Made by a program: the position numbers and the translations under genes. Of a stretch of 64,000 nucleotides of DNA, positions 17,994-26,733 are shown piece by piece; position 1 is the stretch's first letter, and each line of letters opens with the position of its first letter. This DNA is from an uncultured Acholeplasmatales bacterium. GTDB lineage: Bacteria; Bacillota_I; Bacilli_A; ML615J-28; CAG-698. Location: the NCBI GenBank assembly GCA_937877075.1, contig CALEGD010000065.1:1-64000 (forward strand). Reading direction: 5' to 3'. The notes beneath the pieces are model-generated. The model had not been told where the DNA came from and made no database searches. It saw nothing but the letters and a program-made list of their open reading frames with translations.

Positions 17994-18229
17994 CTTTCCA
18001 TTCCTTTCAAAAGAGTATAAAAATCTTCTACTTTGATTCTTGATCTGACTAGAATATTTAGATATTTCATTTTAAGATAATAGATTGTAATTACCAAGAG
18101 CTAACCGATGAAACTGTGTTCAACAGAAAATCTTTCTCGGTCAAACTTTTAAAAGTAAAAGTAATCGGATATTACTAAAGTCTTCTCCAGATTATTCTCA
18201 ACTTTCTTTTGAACTCTTAATGCAGCCAA
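17990..18229 (-). pseudogene. Decayed TetR-like regulator remnant
   Basis: A TTG after GGAGAA opens a frame LAALRVQKKVENNLEKTLV that stops after 25 codons. A second phase encodes SLTEKDFLLNTVSSVSSW, like the segment after a TetR helix-turn-helix. A third phase encodes MKYLNILVRSRIKVEDFYTLLKGMER and ends in TGA overlapping the ATPase start. The order and character fit a TetR-type repressor that lost its middle and gained frameshifts. The family assignment is tentative. Confidence 0.4.
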
Positions 18230-18279
18230 TATTATTCTCCGGTCACATTATATCATATATTCATCTATCAACAAAATAA

Positions 18280-18304
18280 AAACTCATTAATTAACAATGA
18301 GTTT
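18280..18304 (-). terminator. Terminator of the oxidoreductase gene
   Basis: AAACTCATT and AATGAGTTT form a 9-bp stem with a seven-base loop; a T-rich tract follows on the minus strand. Confidence 0.75.
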
Positions 18305-18318
18305 TTCCGAATTTAGTA

Positions 18319-19341
18319 CTAAATGTTTATTATTTGTTTTGCTTGATAGGATTTCATGGCTTTATCCATAACTTGAATAACAGCTAATGCTAATCTTTTA
18401 TCTTCATCATCCGCAACACCGTTATTTAAATGATCTGCAAGTAAATCATAAAAACGATAATGTTGACCCCTAAGTAAAGGTATATCTTCTTCTTCATTCG
18501 GTGAAGTTTTAAAGATACTTCTTAAACCTGAATTTTGATATAGATCTTCCGCTTTCACATTAACCGAATCAGGGTTATCATATCCGTACTTAACATAGCT
18601 TGCTTTAGTACCGACTAAATGAAATCTTGGTCTTGCTTCACGTTCAAACATTTCCGCCCCAATAAAAGCAACCAAATTATCATAATACAAGATTAATTCA
18701 AAATGATCATCGGCAACCGAGGCTTCACGTTCATAAAAAAGATTTAAAAACACACTATTAGGAAGTCCAAATAATGAAATTACATGATGTGTCAAGTGAG
18801 GGGCTAGATCGTAAAATAATCCTGACATTGTAGTAACTTTAAAGCGCCAGTTATCGCCAATTTCTGGTCGATAACGATCGAACCTTACTGAAAAGGTTAA
18901 TAACTTTCCAAAATCACGAGTTTTCATTAATTCTTTGATTGTAAGAATATCGCCATCATATTTCCTATTATGAAATACTCTTAAAATCAGATTTTTTTCT
19001 TCCGCCAATTTAAATAATTCTTTTGCTTCTTCATATGTCTCCACAAAAGGTTTCTCACAGACTACATGTTTACCTTTTAAAAGAGCTTGCTTTGAATAAG
19101 AATAATGAGTGTCATTAGAGGCTGTAATTACAACCAAATCAATATTATCATCATTCAATATTTCATTATAATCGAAAACAATCCTCGCACTCGGACAAAT
19201 AGCTTTTAAATCCATTTGATTTTTTTCATTTCTTGTTTGAACTAACTTCACATTATAACTTGGGTGATTAAAAAATGCCGGTAAATGAAATTGACGACCA
19301 GACATACCATAACCAACTAAAGCAATATTAAATTTTTTCAT
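18319..19341 (-). CDS. Gfo/Idh/MocA-family NAD(P)-dependent oxidoreductase
   Basis: A 340-residue sugar or cyclitol dehydrogenase-like protein. The N-terminal Rossmann domain has GYGMSGRQFHLPAF, and the family EKP motif is present as VVCEKPF. The C-terminal domain has the catalytic-region DLAPHLTHH with the usual His. This pattern resembles the YdgJ/YvaA-like branch that oxidises or epimerises sugars such as scyllo-inositol. It is cytoplasmic, transcribed alone and has its own terminator. The substrate is not evident; the nearby carbohydrate operons are separate transcripts. Confidence 0.88.
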   Translation of the reverse strand: MKKFNIALVGYGMSGRQFHLPAFFNHPSYNVKLVQTRNEKNQMDLKAICPSARIVFDYNEILNDDNIDLVVITASNDTHYSYSKQALLKGKHVVCEKPFVETYEEAKELFKLAEEKNLILRVFHNRKYDGDILTIKELMKTRDFGKLLTFSVRFDRYRPEIGDNWRFKVTTMSGLFYDLAPHLTHHVISLFGLPNSVFLNLFYEREASVADDHFELILYYDNLVAFIGAEMFEREARPRFHLVGTKASYVKYGYDNPDSVNVKAEDLYQNSGLRSIFKTSPNEEEDIPLLRGQHYRFYDLLADHLNNGVADDEDKRLALAVIQVMDKAMKSYQAKQIINI

Positions 19342-19585
19342 ATAACTATCTTCATCTTTCTTCTTTTTTTACAATCTGAATAAATTATAACATTTGAACT
19401 ATTAAATATCAATCATTACACAATAAATGGGAAAGTCAAATCTTATTTCTTTTAGCGCATCTACATTAAACTGGTGGTATTTAATAAGAGTATCTATATA
19501 ATTGAAGAAGCCTATTTTAAAATTGATTACCTTTTTATCTATAAAGAATGCTTATGCAAATATCATTTTCTTTTATGCACTAAAT

Positions 19586-19614
19586 TTGACACCATAAAAT
19601 GATTAAAATATAAT
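19586..19614 (+). promoter_or_regulatory. Consensus sigma-A promoter of the chromate-transporter gene
   Basis: TTGACA and TATAAT are separated by exactly 17 bp, the best housekeeping promoter seen in the window. It predicts a leader of about 95 bases before the start codon. Confidence 0.8.
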
Positions 19615-19623
19615 AAGATCAAT

Positions 19624-19633
19624 CCGATATCGG
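19624..19633. promoter_or_regulatory. Palindrome at the predicted transcription start
   Basis: CCGATATCGG, a perfect 10-bp palindrome, lies 10 to 19 bases after the -10 element. It could be a repressor operator or the first stem of the leader RNA. Confidence 0.35.
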
Positions 19634-19715
19634 TGTTGAGTAAAATCTCGGACTACGGAATCAAATATAGCGTGGTAATAACTTTAATGTTCTAGATAAA
19701 GCGAGGTAGAAAATC

Positions 19716-20897
19716 ATGAATCAAACAAAAAATATTAAATGGAGAACCTTTATAAAGGATGTCTTTATGTGCTCATTAGGTTCTTATGGCGGACCTGAAG
19801 CACATTATGGCGTTTTTTCATCGATCTTAGTAGAAAAAAAGAAATATCTTTCTGAAGAAGAGCTTACTGAAATGCTTGGATTATTTGGCCTTGTACCAGG
19901 ACCAAGTAGTACACAAACAATAACAGCTATTGGTTATTATGTTGGTGGCCCTATTCTTGCGATACTGGCGTTTTTGGTTTGGACTTTTCCCGCCATTGTA
20001 ATTATGGGTTTATTTGGTGTTTTCTTTTATCAAGTAAACTCCATAGATTCCTGGAAACCGGCCTTGACTTTTTTACCGACCGTCGCTGTTGCTTTTATCA
20101 TTTATGCTGGCTTTACTTTATCTAGAAAAGTTTTGAAAAATCGATTTGATTTTTTCTTATTTGCAATAATGTTGACACTAGGTTTGCTTTTAGTAAGATA
20201 TTCTATGTGGATTGTTCCTTTGCTCTTAATAATTGGGGGGCTATCAGTTTTATTAAAACAAAGCAAAATAAAATCGAAAAAGAAGATACAATATACACCT
20301 AGATGGTGGCTATTAATTATTGTCATAGGATTAGCATTATTTAATGAAGGGTTAAGAACTTGGATATCTGCACCATGGGTTACCTTATATACATCGTTTT
20401 ATCGGTATGGTTATTCAGTCATCGGCGGTGGCCAAATTGTGATACCTTTAATGATTCAAGATCTTGTACAATCACAATCACTGATTTCACTCAATGATTT
20501 CCTTTCAGGCTATGCGATAGATCAAGCCGTACCTGGACCTTTGTTTAGTTTTGCTGCATTTGTATCAGCACGCGCATATTCAGGATCTGGTTTTTCTTTT
20601 ATTGCTGGTATAATTGGGGCAATTAGCATCTTTTTACCGGGAACATTATTAGTATTTTTTATATTTCCTTTATGGAAATCAATGAGAGACCTTGCATTTA
20701 TGAAACATTTTTTATCCGGAGTTTCGGTAACAGCAGCAAGTTTAATAACTATGACCGCCATTACTCAAACGATTATTCTACCATTAAATTGGAGTGTTTT
20801 AGGAGTACTTATATTAAGTATAATGCTATTATTCTCAAAAAAAGTTCCTGCACCTCTGATTGTAGTCATCATGGTTATTGCTGGTTTTATTATATAA
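19716..20897 (+). CDS. chrA: Chromate-transporter (CHR) family protein, two-domain
   Basis: A 393-residue membrane protein made of two related CHR domains. The N-terminal GSYGGPEAHYGVF...GLFGLVPGPSSTQ block is mirrored in the C-terminal half by RYGYSVIGGGQIVIP...FLSGYAIDQAVPGPLF. Each half has about five helices. Long-chain CHR proteins export chromate in some bacteria, but many members have no proven substrate, so the name is a family label. GCGAGG lies nine bases before the ATG. The gene has a consensus promoter and a leader of about 95 bases with possible structure. Confidence 0.85.
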   Translation: MNQTKNIKWRTFIKDVFMCSLGSYGGPEAHYGVFSSILVEKKKYLSEEELTEMLGLFGLVPGPSSTQTITAIGYYVGGPILAILAFLVWTFPAIVIMGLFGVFFYQVNSIDSWKPALTFLPTVAVAFIIYAGFTLSRKVLKNRFDFFLFAIMLTLGLLLVRYSMWIVPLLLIIGGLSVLLKQSKIKSKKKIQYTPRWWLLIIVIGLALFNEGLRTWISAPWVTLYTSFYRYGYSVIGGGQIVIPLMIQDLVQSQSLISLNDFLSGYAIDQAVPGPLFSFAAFVSARAYSGSGFSFIAGIIGAISIFLPGTLLVFFIFPLWKSMRDLAFMKHFLSGVSVTAASLITMTAITQTIILPLNWSVLGVLILSIMLLFSKKVPAPLIVVIMVIAGFII

Positions 20898-21138
20898 TAA
20901 AAGCATTCAATAAAAAAAGGTTAACAATGTTTAAATTAATTTAGAATTAACTTAATAGTTAAAAACAAAAAAGGATCCTATTTCGCAAGATTTAAGGTCT
21001 CTTTTATTATATTATCTGATTAATATTTATCCTAAACCTTCCTCAAAGCATTCAAAAGACAATTATTCTATACTTTTCCTTTACTTCTGAAAATAGCAGA
21101 TTCTTCAGCTATTATCAACAGTCCGGCCTTTAAGACCA

Positions 21139-21894
21139 TTATTTTTTAATTGATCTTGTAGCAAAAAAAGTAGGAATTCTTAAATCCTCTAATCTACCTT
21201 CTCCGTTTGTGTCTTCGTAAATATCTGTTAAGATAAACCCTGCTTTTAACTGACCGCCTAACTGTTCTTCTAATGTATGGGAAAATTGAATTCCGTCATC
21301 TGATGCTAATGCTTGTTGCATTTGTTCTTCATTTTTCAGGGGGTTATAGGGGAGCTTGTTTGAAATAGTTATTTCGTCATTTGTAACATAGTTAAAACCA
21401 TTATCGAAGCCACCAACAAAAATACCTCCTCTTTTTAGGATGCGATAACATTCTTTAAAAATGCCCTCTACTTCTTCGACATAACAATTTGCAACCGGAT
21501 GAAAAATAATATCAAATGTTTCATCCTCAAAAGGGAGTTTGTTTGTCATATCAAAATGTAGAGTCTGTATCTCATATCCAGCTTCTTTAGCAAAAACAAT
21601 TTCACTTTCTAATTGTTTTTTTGAAAAATCTAATACCGAACACTCTGCTTTTAAAGCAGCAAAAATAGGCATTTGTTGGGCACCTCCGGATGCTAATCCT
21701 AAAACCTTTAATCCCTCTAATGAAGATGGAAACCATTCATGTGGCATCGGTTTTGTAGGAGTAAGTAAAACATCCCAGATTCCCTTTTGAGCTTTATGAA
21801 AAGTATCAATACTGATTGGTTTTCCCCAGACCCAGCCTTCTTCTACCCACCTATCAATTGTTTTAGAATTTACTTCTGTATATTTTTCCTTCAT
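21139..21894 (-). CDS. Class I SAM-dependent methyltransferase
   Basis: A 251-residue cytoplasmic methyltransferase of the Methyltransf_11 type. Motif I appears as VLGLASGGAQQMPIFAA, followed by CSVLDFSKKQL, where the acidic residue should bind the SAM ribose. The later FHPVANCYVEEVEGIFKECYRILKRGG is the usual post-I/motif III region. An AGGAGA site lies nine bases before the ATG. It stands alone between convergent and tandem neighbours, so the acceptor cannot be guessed; small-molecule methylation is most common in this family. Confidence 0.85.
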   Translation of the reverse strand: MKEKYTEVNSKTIDRWVEEGWVWGKPISIDTFHKAQKGIWDVLLTPTKPMPHEWFPSSLEGLKVLGLASGGAQQMPIFAALKAECSVLDFSKKQLESEIVFAKEAGYEIQTLHFDMTNKLPFEDETFDIIFHPVANCYVEEVEGIFKECYRILKRGGIFVGGFDNGFNYVTNDEITISNKLPYNPLKNEEQMQQALASDDGIQFSHTLEEQLGGQLKAGFILTDIYEDTNGEGRLEDLRIPTFFATRSIKK

Positions 21895-22014
21895 TTATAG
21901 CTATCTCCTATACTACTAAGAACATTATATCAATATACTTATATTAATGAAAGGCATAAAACTTTTTATTTTATACCTCTACTATTTTTGATTATGAAAA
22001 GGATATGGTAATAA

Positions 22015-22051
22015 AAGACCTCTTATAATGCAAACACAATTAGGAGGTCTT
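22015..22051 (-). terminator. Terminator of the GH63-GT-SIS-kinase operon
   Basis: AAGACCTC and GAGGTCTT form a stem around a 20-base loop that carries further TTA/TAG pairing; a T-rich tract follows on the minus strand. Confidence 0.7.
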
Positions 22052-22066
22052 CTTTCTTTATATTTT

Positions 22067-22990
22067 TTATACTTTACTATTTAGGTTCATAAAGGCCAGA
22101 ACCTCATCTTTATCAGGTAAAGAGGGAATCGCACCATTTTTCTGAATGGTGAGTGCCCCAACCGCATTGGCAATTTTGATAGACTTTCTAATATCTAGTC
22201 CAGAGTCGATAGAGGCCGCGAGGCTTCCAGTAAATGAATCACCGGCTCCAGTTGTGTCAACAACCGGAACCTTGTAGCCTGGTAGATGAATTTCCTTATT
22301 GAGATTTACAAAGAGGCAGCCTTTATCTCCAAGGGTTACGACTACTGTTTTGACACCGGCATTACATAAAAGACGAGCTCCCTTTACATAATCTTTCATG
22401 CTACTTAACTTCATACCGGTTAGGAGTTGTAACTCAGTTTCATTTGGAGTTAGAATAGAAACAGCTTTTAAAACCTTATCACTCAATGACCTTGCTGGAG
22501 CAGGATTGAGGATAAATATTTTTTTATGAAGTTGGCAAAGTTCTGCTAGTTTCTCTGTAATCTCTTCACGTAATTCCAATTGGGTTAAAACAATATCAAC
22601 TTCTTTGATGCAATCTTCCAAAGTCATGAGGTCAGCTACTGAATATTCATAATTAGCACCCGGAACAATAATGATCCGATTTTGGCCATTTTCTTCTAAA
22701 GTAATTGACCCAATTCCAGTTGAAGCATTATTTGTTTTTTTGATGTTTTTAATATCAATACCAGCATTTTTCATGATGTTGATGAATGTTTCGCCATAGG
22801 AATCATTTCCTACCATTCCAGCCATAATAACTTCAGCACCCATCCTCCTAGCGGCTACTGCCTGATTAGCACCTTTACCACCGGGATAATTTTTATAAGA
22901 TATGCCAGTAATAGTTTCTCCGGCTTGGGGTGCTTGTGGAGTTCTTGTAACACAATCCATCATAAAGGAACCGACAACGAGAATGCTCAT
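22067..22990 (-). CDS. rbsK: Ribokinase-family sugar kinase
   Basis: A PfkB/ribokinase enzyme of 307 residues. The sugar site motif NYPGGKGANQAVAARRMG is near residue 35. The ATP/anion-hole motif DTTGAGDSFTG contains the catalytic Asp. Together these match ribokinase closely. It is last in a four-gene operon, and its ATG overlaps the stop of the SIS-domain gene in ATGA. Pairing with a sugar-phosphate isomerase suggests it makes the phosphosugar that the isomerase uses, for example a pentose phosphate. The substrate may not be ribose. Confidence 0.85.
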   Translation of the reverse strand: MSILVVGSFMMDCVTRTPQAPQAGETITGISYKNYPGGKGANQAVAARRMGAEVIMAGMVGNDSYGETFINIMKNAGIDIKNIKKTNNASTGIGSITLEENGQNRIIIVPGANYEYSVADLMTLEDCIKEVDIVLTQLELREEITEKLAELCQLHKKIFILNPAPARSLSDKVLKAVSILTPNETELQLLTGMKLSSMKDYVKGARLLCNAGVKTVVVTLGDKGCLFVNLNKEIHLPGYKVPVVDTTGAGDSFTGSLAASIDSGLDIRKSIKIANAVGALTIQKNGAIPSLPDKDEVLAFMNLNSKV

Positions 22991-23580
22991 TCTTTACCTC
23001 CGGATTTCTTGCCTAGACTACCACCTGGGTGATAGAGATTGAAATCTTGTTTTGAAAAGTTTCGTAATTTAGAAAGGGTTAAAGCTAGAGCATCACCAAC
23101 TACTAAGGTGATGGTAGAGGAGGCGGAAGGTGCAAAACCAAGTTCGCCAATTTCCCTTTCACAATCATAAGCCAGAGAAATATCACAATTTAAAGCTAAA
23201 CTTGATTTATGGTTACCAGTTAAGGAAATCATCTTACAGCCAATTTGTTTTAAACTTGGAAGAAGGTTTAAGACTTCAAGGGTTTCTCCACTATTTGAAA
23301 TCAAAATTACGACATCCTCCCTACCAACCATACCCAGATCACCATGAACTCCTTCTGTAGAATGCATGAAAAATGAAGGTGTCCCGGTAGAGGCAAGGGT
23401 AGCTGCAATCTTTTTACCAATATGACCAGATTTACCGACCCCGGTAATAACGACTTTTCCACGGCTATTCTGGATAGCATTAATAGCTTGTACTATTTCT
23501 TCTCCAAAGCTATTTAATGTTTTTTCAATAGCTGCTACTTCTTCACTCATATATCTTTTAAAGGTTTCTAATTCTTTCAT
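22987..23580 (-). CDS. SIS-domain sugar-phosphate isomerase (KpsF/GutQ-like, no CBS domains)
   Basis: A 197-residue SIS protein whose sequence follows arabinose-5-phosphate isomerases: TGVGKSGHIGKKIAATLASTGTPSFFMH, ISNSGETLEVLNLLP, and the C-terminal LYHPGGSLGKK. The paired CBS domains present in full-length KdsD/KpsF are missing, as in some stand-alone versions. In a bacterium without evident lipopolysaccharide genes, the product is unlikely to feed Kdo synthesis. The adjacent kinase gene overlaps it by four bases, so the two probably act in sequence on one sugar. Confidence 0.82.
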   Translation of the reverse strand: MKELETFKRYMSEEVAAIEKTLNSFGEEIVQAINAIQNSRGKVVITGVGKSGHIGKKIAATLASTGTPSFFMHSTEGVHGDLGMVGREDVVILISNSGETLEVLNLLPSLKQIGCKMISLTGNHKSSLALNCDISLAYDCEREIGELGFAPSASSTITLVVGDALALTLSKLRNFSKQDFNLYHPGGSLGKKSGGKE

Positions 23581-23609
23581 ACATTTCTCCTTAAATCTAG
23601 AATCATCTA

Positions 23610-24947
23610 TTAGAATCTTAACATTTTTTGTAAATTACCATTGAGAGTATCAAATGAGAATTTCTTGTTACAGATTTCATAATTCTTATTTACATAATTA
23701 TTATACTTTTCTTGATCAGATAAGACTTCCAGTAAATCTCGGGCGGCTTTTTTTACCGCTTCCTGAGGAATAATTCTTAATGGTTTAACATCATAATATT
23801 TACTACCTAAAAGGCATAGTTTAAGACCTAGTTTTTTAATATCATTCTTATAGACAGGATATTCAAAAATTGTCAACGGCTTTTTCACAAGTGAAGCTTC
23901 TAGAATATGATTTCCCCAACCTTCCAAGATTGAGCTGACAATAACAGCATCCGAAAGATAATAGGCATCCATATATGAATACTTTTTTTCTGGTTCTTCT
24001 TGTCTTTTGTTTCCAATAATACGATTGATATAAGTATTATTAATATTTTTCATCTTCTTGTTCAGTTCCGAAAAATAATCACTACCTAAGGAGTCATCAA
24101 TACCGGAAAGTAGGAGATGAAATTTTGAATCTTCAGATAATACTTTACCATTATAAAGACTTCTTCCCACATATTCCGTTTTCAAAGCTTCCAACTCCGC
24201 AATAAAATCAACACTGAATTCAATCGTTTTTCGAGGTGCAATCCGGCTAGGATTGAAAATGATTATATCATTCTCCGCCGTTCCGATATAGTTGCGGATT
24301 TCATTAATTATCTTCTCATCTTTTTGGAGATAGTTATTAAAATTAATGGCCTTATAAAGGACATCGGAGTAGAGTCCTCTACGCTTTAATAGTTCCCTTC
24401 TCGCAAGATTACTGATGACATAATGCTTGATATTGAAAAGGTCTGGGAGTAGATAATTATCCAAAATCTCTTTTACAAACTCTACAACCGGATGTGAATA
24501 CAATTCTCTTTCCCAATAGATATCACTATTAACACAAATAAATTTGATCTTCTTATTCTTTTTGGCATAATTAGTAAAGGCAATACTTGCCGGTAGATTC
24601 CAACCGAGACTTAAGATATTGGCTACAAATATGCATTCAATTTTCTTCTCTTTTACTATTTTATCCAAGCTTTTCTCTATATTATCCGCCCGTTTGAAAA
24701 TTAGGTCTTTCAATTCATCGGGACGAGAATAATCATTGAAGGAAAGATAACAATTTTGATTAATCTTCAAATTGAGCTCATCATGAAAATGGATACCATC
24801 AATATGATAATTCTGTTCACTTTGAGCCGAGCCGGTAATATAAATTACCTGATGACCCAGTTTTGTTAAGCATTCATACCATTTCTGCATCTCTAAGGAG
24901 ACGCCGTCCGTATCGTTAATTCTATAGTGGGCGAGGGCAATATTCAT
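23610..24947 (-). CDS. GT4-like glycosyltransferase (paralogue 1)
   Basis: A 445-residue GT-B-fold glycosyltransferase. The opening NIALAHYRINDTDGVSLEMQKW is the nucleotide-facing N-terminal loop. The donor domain contains NPSRIAPRKTIEFSVDF and the EGWGNHILEASLVKKPLTIFEYP motif with the ExxxxxxxE pattern. It shares its plan and many identities with the gene near 46-47 kb. No helices or signal peptide are seen. Its ATG overlaps the stop of the GH63-like gene in ATGA, so synthesis and hydrolysis of related glycosides may be linked. Donor and acceptor are unknown. Confidence 0.82.
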   Translation of the reverse strand: MNIALAHYRINDTDGVSLEMQKWYECLTKLGHQVIYITGSAQSEQNYHIDGIHFHDELNLKINQNCYLSFNDYSRPDELKDLIFKRADNIEKSLDKIVKEKKIECIFVANILSLGWNLPASIAFTNYAKKNKKIKFICVNSDIYWERELYSHPVVEFVKEILDNYLLPDLFNIKHYVISNLARRELLKRRGLYSDVLYKAINFNNYLQKDEKIINEIRNYIGTAENDIIIFNPSRIAPRKTIEFSVDFIAELEALKTEYVGRSLYNGKVLSEDSKFHLLLSGIDDSLGSDYFSELNKKMKNINNTYINRIIGNKRQEEPEKKYSYMDAYYLSDAVIVSSILEGWGNHILEASLVKKPLTIFEYPVYKNDIKKLGLKLCLLGSKYYDVKPLRIIPQEAVKKAARDLLEVLSDQEKYNNYVNKNYEICNKKFSFDTLNGNLQKMLRF

Positions 24948-26644
24948 GATTTTACCCTCGTTTTCAACCTATCCTTGAAAATTAAATAGACGGAAACAGT
25001 CCACATATAGGCACTATCATCATAACCGATTCGTTGAATTGCATCATAGTTTTCATATATTCCGGATTTGTCGATTTCAATTAAATTGACATAGCGAGTG
25101 GCAATTTTTTCCGCAAGTTTGAAATAACCGGCATTAACTAATCCGTCATAAATACAAAATACCGGAGGGGCCCAAACTGGGCCGCGCCAATAAGCATTAG
25201 GTTTAATGGCGTCACCTTTTCGGTGATCGTAATATTCACTGGTTACGCATTCGGTTGCCAGCGAGCTTTCCAAAAGAAAATGATTTTCTTTACTGATTTC
25301 GGAAGCTAGAGCTTCAAAGATAGCCGTTGGCAGTAGTTTCCCAAGCATGATTGGCACCATCTTAATTAAAGAGGTTGTCTTGTATGGTTTTTCTTCCGCA
25401 TCAAGACAATTAAATTCGCCATCATTAAACATATGCTTTGCCATATTCTTAAGAATTTGATGAGCCTGATTTTGGAAGTTTTCTGCTTCTTTTTGGAAAC
25501 CTAATTTTAAAGCTATTTTATTGAGACAGAAATAAAGGTAAACCATATAAGAATTCAAATCAGGAGTATAAGCAGGCATTCCGCGGTCAAAGCAGGTGGC
25601 GTTATCCCAACCGCTATCAAAAGGGTGGCGATAGAAGTAGAGTCCTGTATTACCTTTATTCTTTTCCCAATAATTTGCTAGTTTTTCAAGTCTTGGATAT
25701 AAATATTGTAAATCCTTCAGGAGGAATATTTCTTCATCATTCATTAATTTCAGAATGAAGAAACCATGAATTGGCGGTTTTGTAAACCAATCGACTTGAA
25801 TGAAAGGATTAACGGCATCAAGAAGACGCCCGTCTTCTTTCTGTAAATCAAAGAACAACAAAATATTATCCCTAGCTAAGCTCTTATTACTTTTCGATAA
25901 AGCTAGAGCATTAAAACAATTGTCCCATGACCAGACATTATTCATTAACTTTTTGGAAATAGCCGTTGCATTACGGGTTAGGTGACCACATTTAGAATAT
26001 TCGCCACTCCAAAGGATATAAGTGGCAAGTTCATGAACCGCTTCGACCGGTTGATAGCAATCTTTGAATTTTTCAAAATCTTGCCGGATTTGTTCCTTTT
26101 CAAAAAGTTCTCCTTCAGGTTCCTTTTGTACAAATCTTTGCCAAGCAGAAATAACAAAATCCGAGGTTTCTTCACAGGTAATGAAGAAGCGACGCAGTTC
26201 TGGGCGATGCTTTAAAAAACCTTCTTTCAATGTTAATTTAATATCATAAAAGGTAATTGGCAAATAGCCGCGGGCATAATCAGCCCCGACTTCAATATTA
26301 ACCCACTTTGACTCATCTGAATCGTGTTCCAAAACCAGACCCATATTTTTTGTTTTAATTTGTAAACTTGAAAAGTGAGAGAAATAAATCTCTACATAAC
26401 CGAAGTTACTTTCAAAACGGAGGCATTCAGGGGTGCAAACAGTCTGATAACTGATGAAGGTTCCTTCAGAATCGGTAGGAATAAATCTTAAAATATGGTC
26501 GGAAACCTTTTTCCTGCCTGTCCCCCATTCTGGTCTGATCAAACTACGCAGCCAGATTCCGTTGCCAAGAATCGATTCATCCTTTTGGATAGCGAGATAT
26601 GACCCTGGGTACGAAAACGGTACTTTTACAATATCAATATTCAT
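24944..26644 (-). CDS. GH63-like (alpha/alpha)6-barrel glycosidase
   Basis: A cytoplasmic inverting glycosidase of the GH63/trehalase-like clan. Family motifs in order are NNVWSWDNCFNALAL, FTKPPIHGFFIL, DSGWDNA with the candidate acid Asp347, AYWRGPVW, and YENYD with the candidate base Glu531; these match the Asp/Glu pair of the GH63 enzymes. Bacterial relatives of this size (566 residues) include mannosyl- and glucosylglycerate hydrolases. A glucosylglycerate-type substrate would fit with the GH13_18 phosphorylase encoded nearby, but that is an inference. It is first in the operon with a glycosyltransferase, isomerase and kinase. Confidence 0.82.
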   Translation of the reverse strand: MNIDIVKVPFSYPGSYLAIQKDESILGNGIWLRSLIRPEWGTGRKKVSDHILRFIPTDSEGTFISYQTVCTPECLRFESNFGYVEIYFSHFSSLQIKTKNMGLVLEHDSDESKWVNIEVGADYARGYLPITFYDIKLTLKEGFLKHRPELRRFFITCEETSDFVISAWQRFVQKEPEGELFEKEQIRQDFEKFKDCYQPVEAVHELATYILWSGEYSKCGHLTRNATAISKKLMNNVWSWDNCFNALALSKSNKSLARDNILLFFDLQKEDGRLLDAVNPFIQVDWFTKPPIHGFFILKLMNDEEIFLLKDLQYLYPRLEKLANYWEKNKGNTGLYFYRHPFDSGWDNATCFDRGMPAYTPDLNSYMVYLYFCLNKIALKLGFQKEAENFQNQAHQILKNMAKHMFNDGEFNCLDAEEKPYKTTSLIKMVPIMLGKLLPTAIFEALASEISKENHFLLESSLATECVTSEYYDHRKGDAIKPNAYWRGPVWAPPVFCIYDGLVNAGYFKLAEKIATRYVNLIEIDKSGIYENYDAIQRIGYDDSAYMWTVSVYLIFKDRLKTRVKS

Positions 26645-26677
26645 AATTTTCTCCTCGATTTTTTATTCTTTTTAGAT

Positions 26678-26706
26678 TTGATTTTTTAATGATTTTATGG
26701 TAAAAT
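26678..26706 (+). promoter_or_regulatory. Putative promoter of the enolase-family gene
   Basis: TTGATT and TAAAAT are separated by 17 bp, with TGG just before the -10. It lies in the 89-bp divergent region facing the GH63 operon. Confidence 0.5.
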
Positions 26707-26733
26707 ATTATAATTTAAAGGATGTGATACTAA

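Noticed and set aside
19621..19716. A known riboswitch in the ChrA leader (fluoride, guanidine, PreQ1 or Mn types considered)
   Set aside because: None of the conserved cores of those classes can be placed in the leader.
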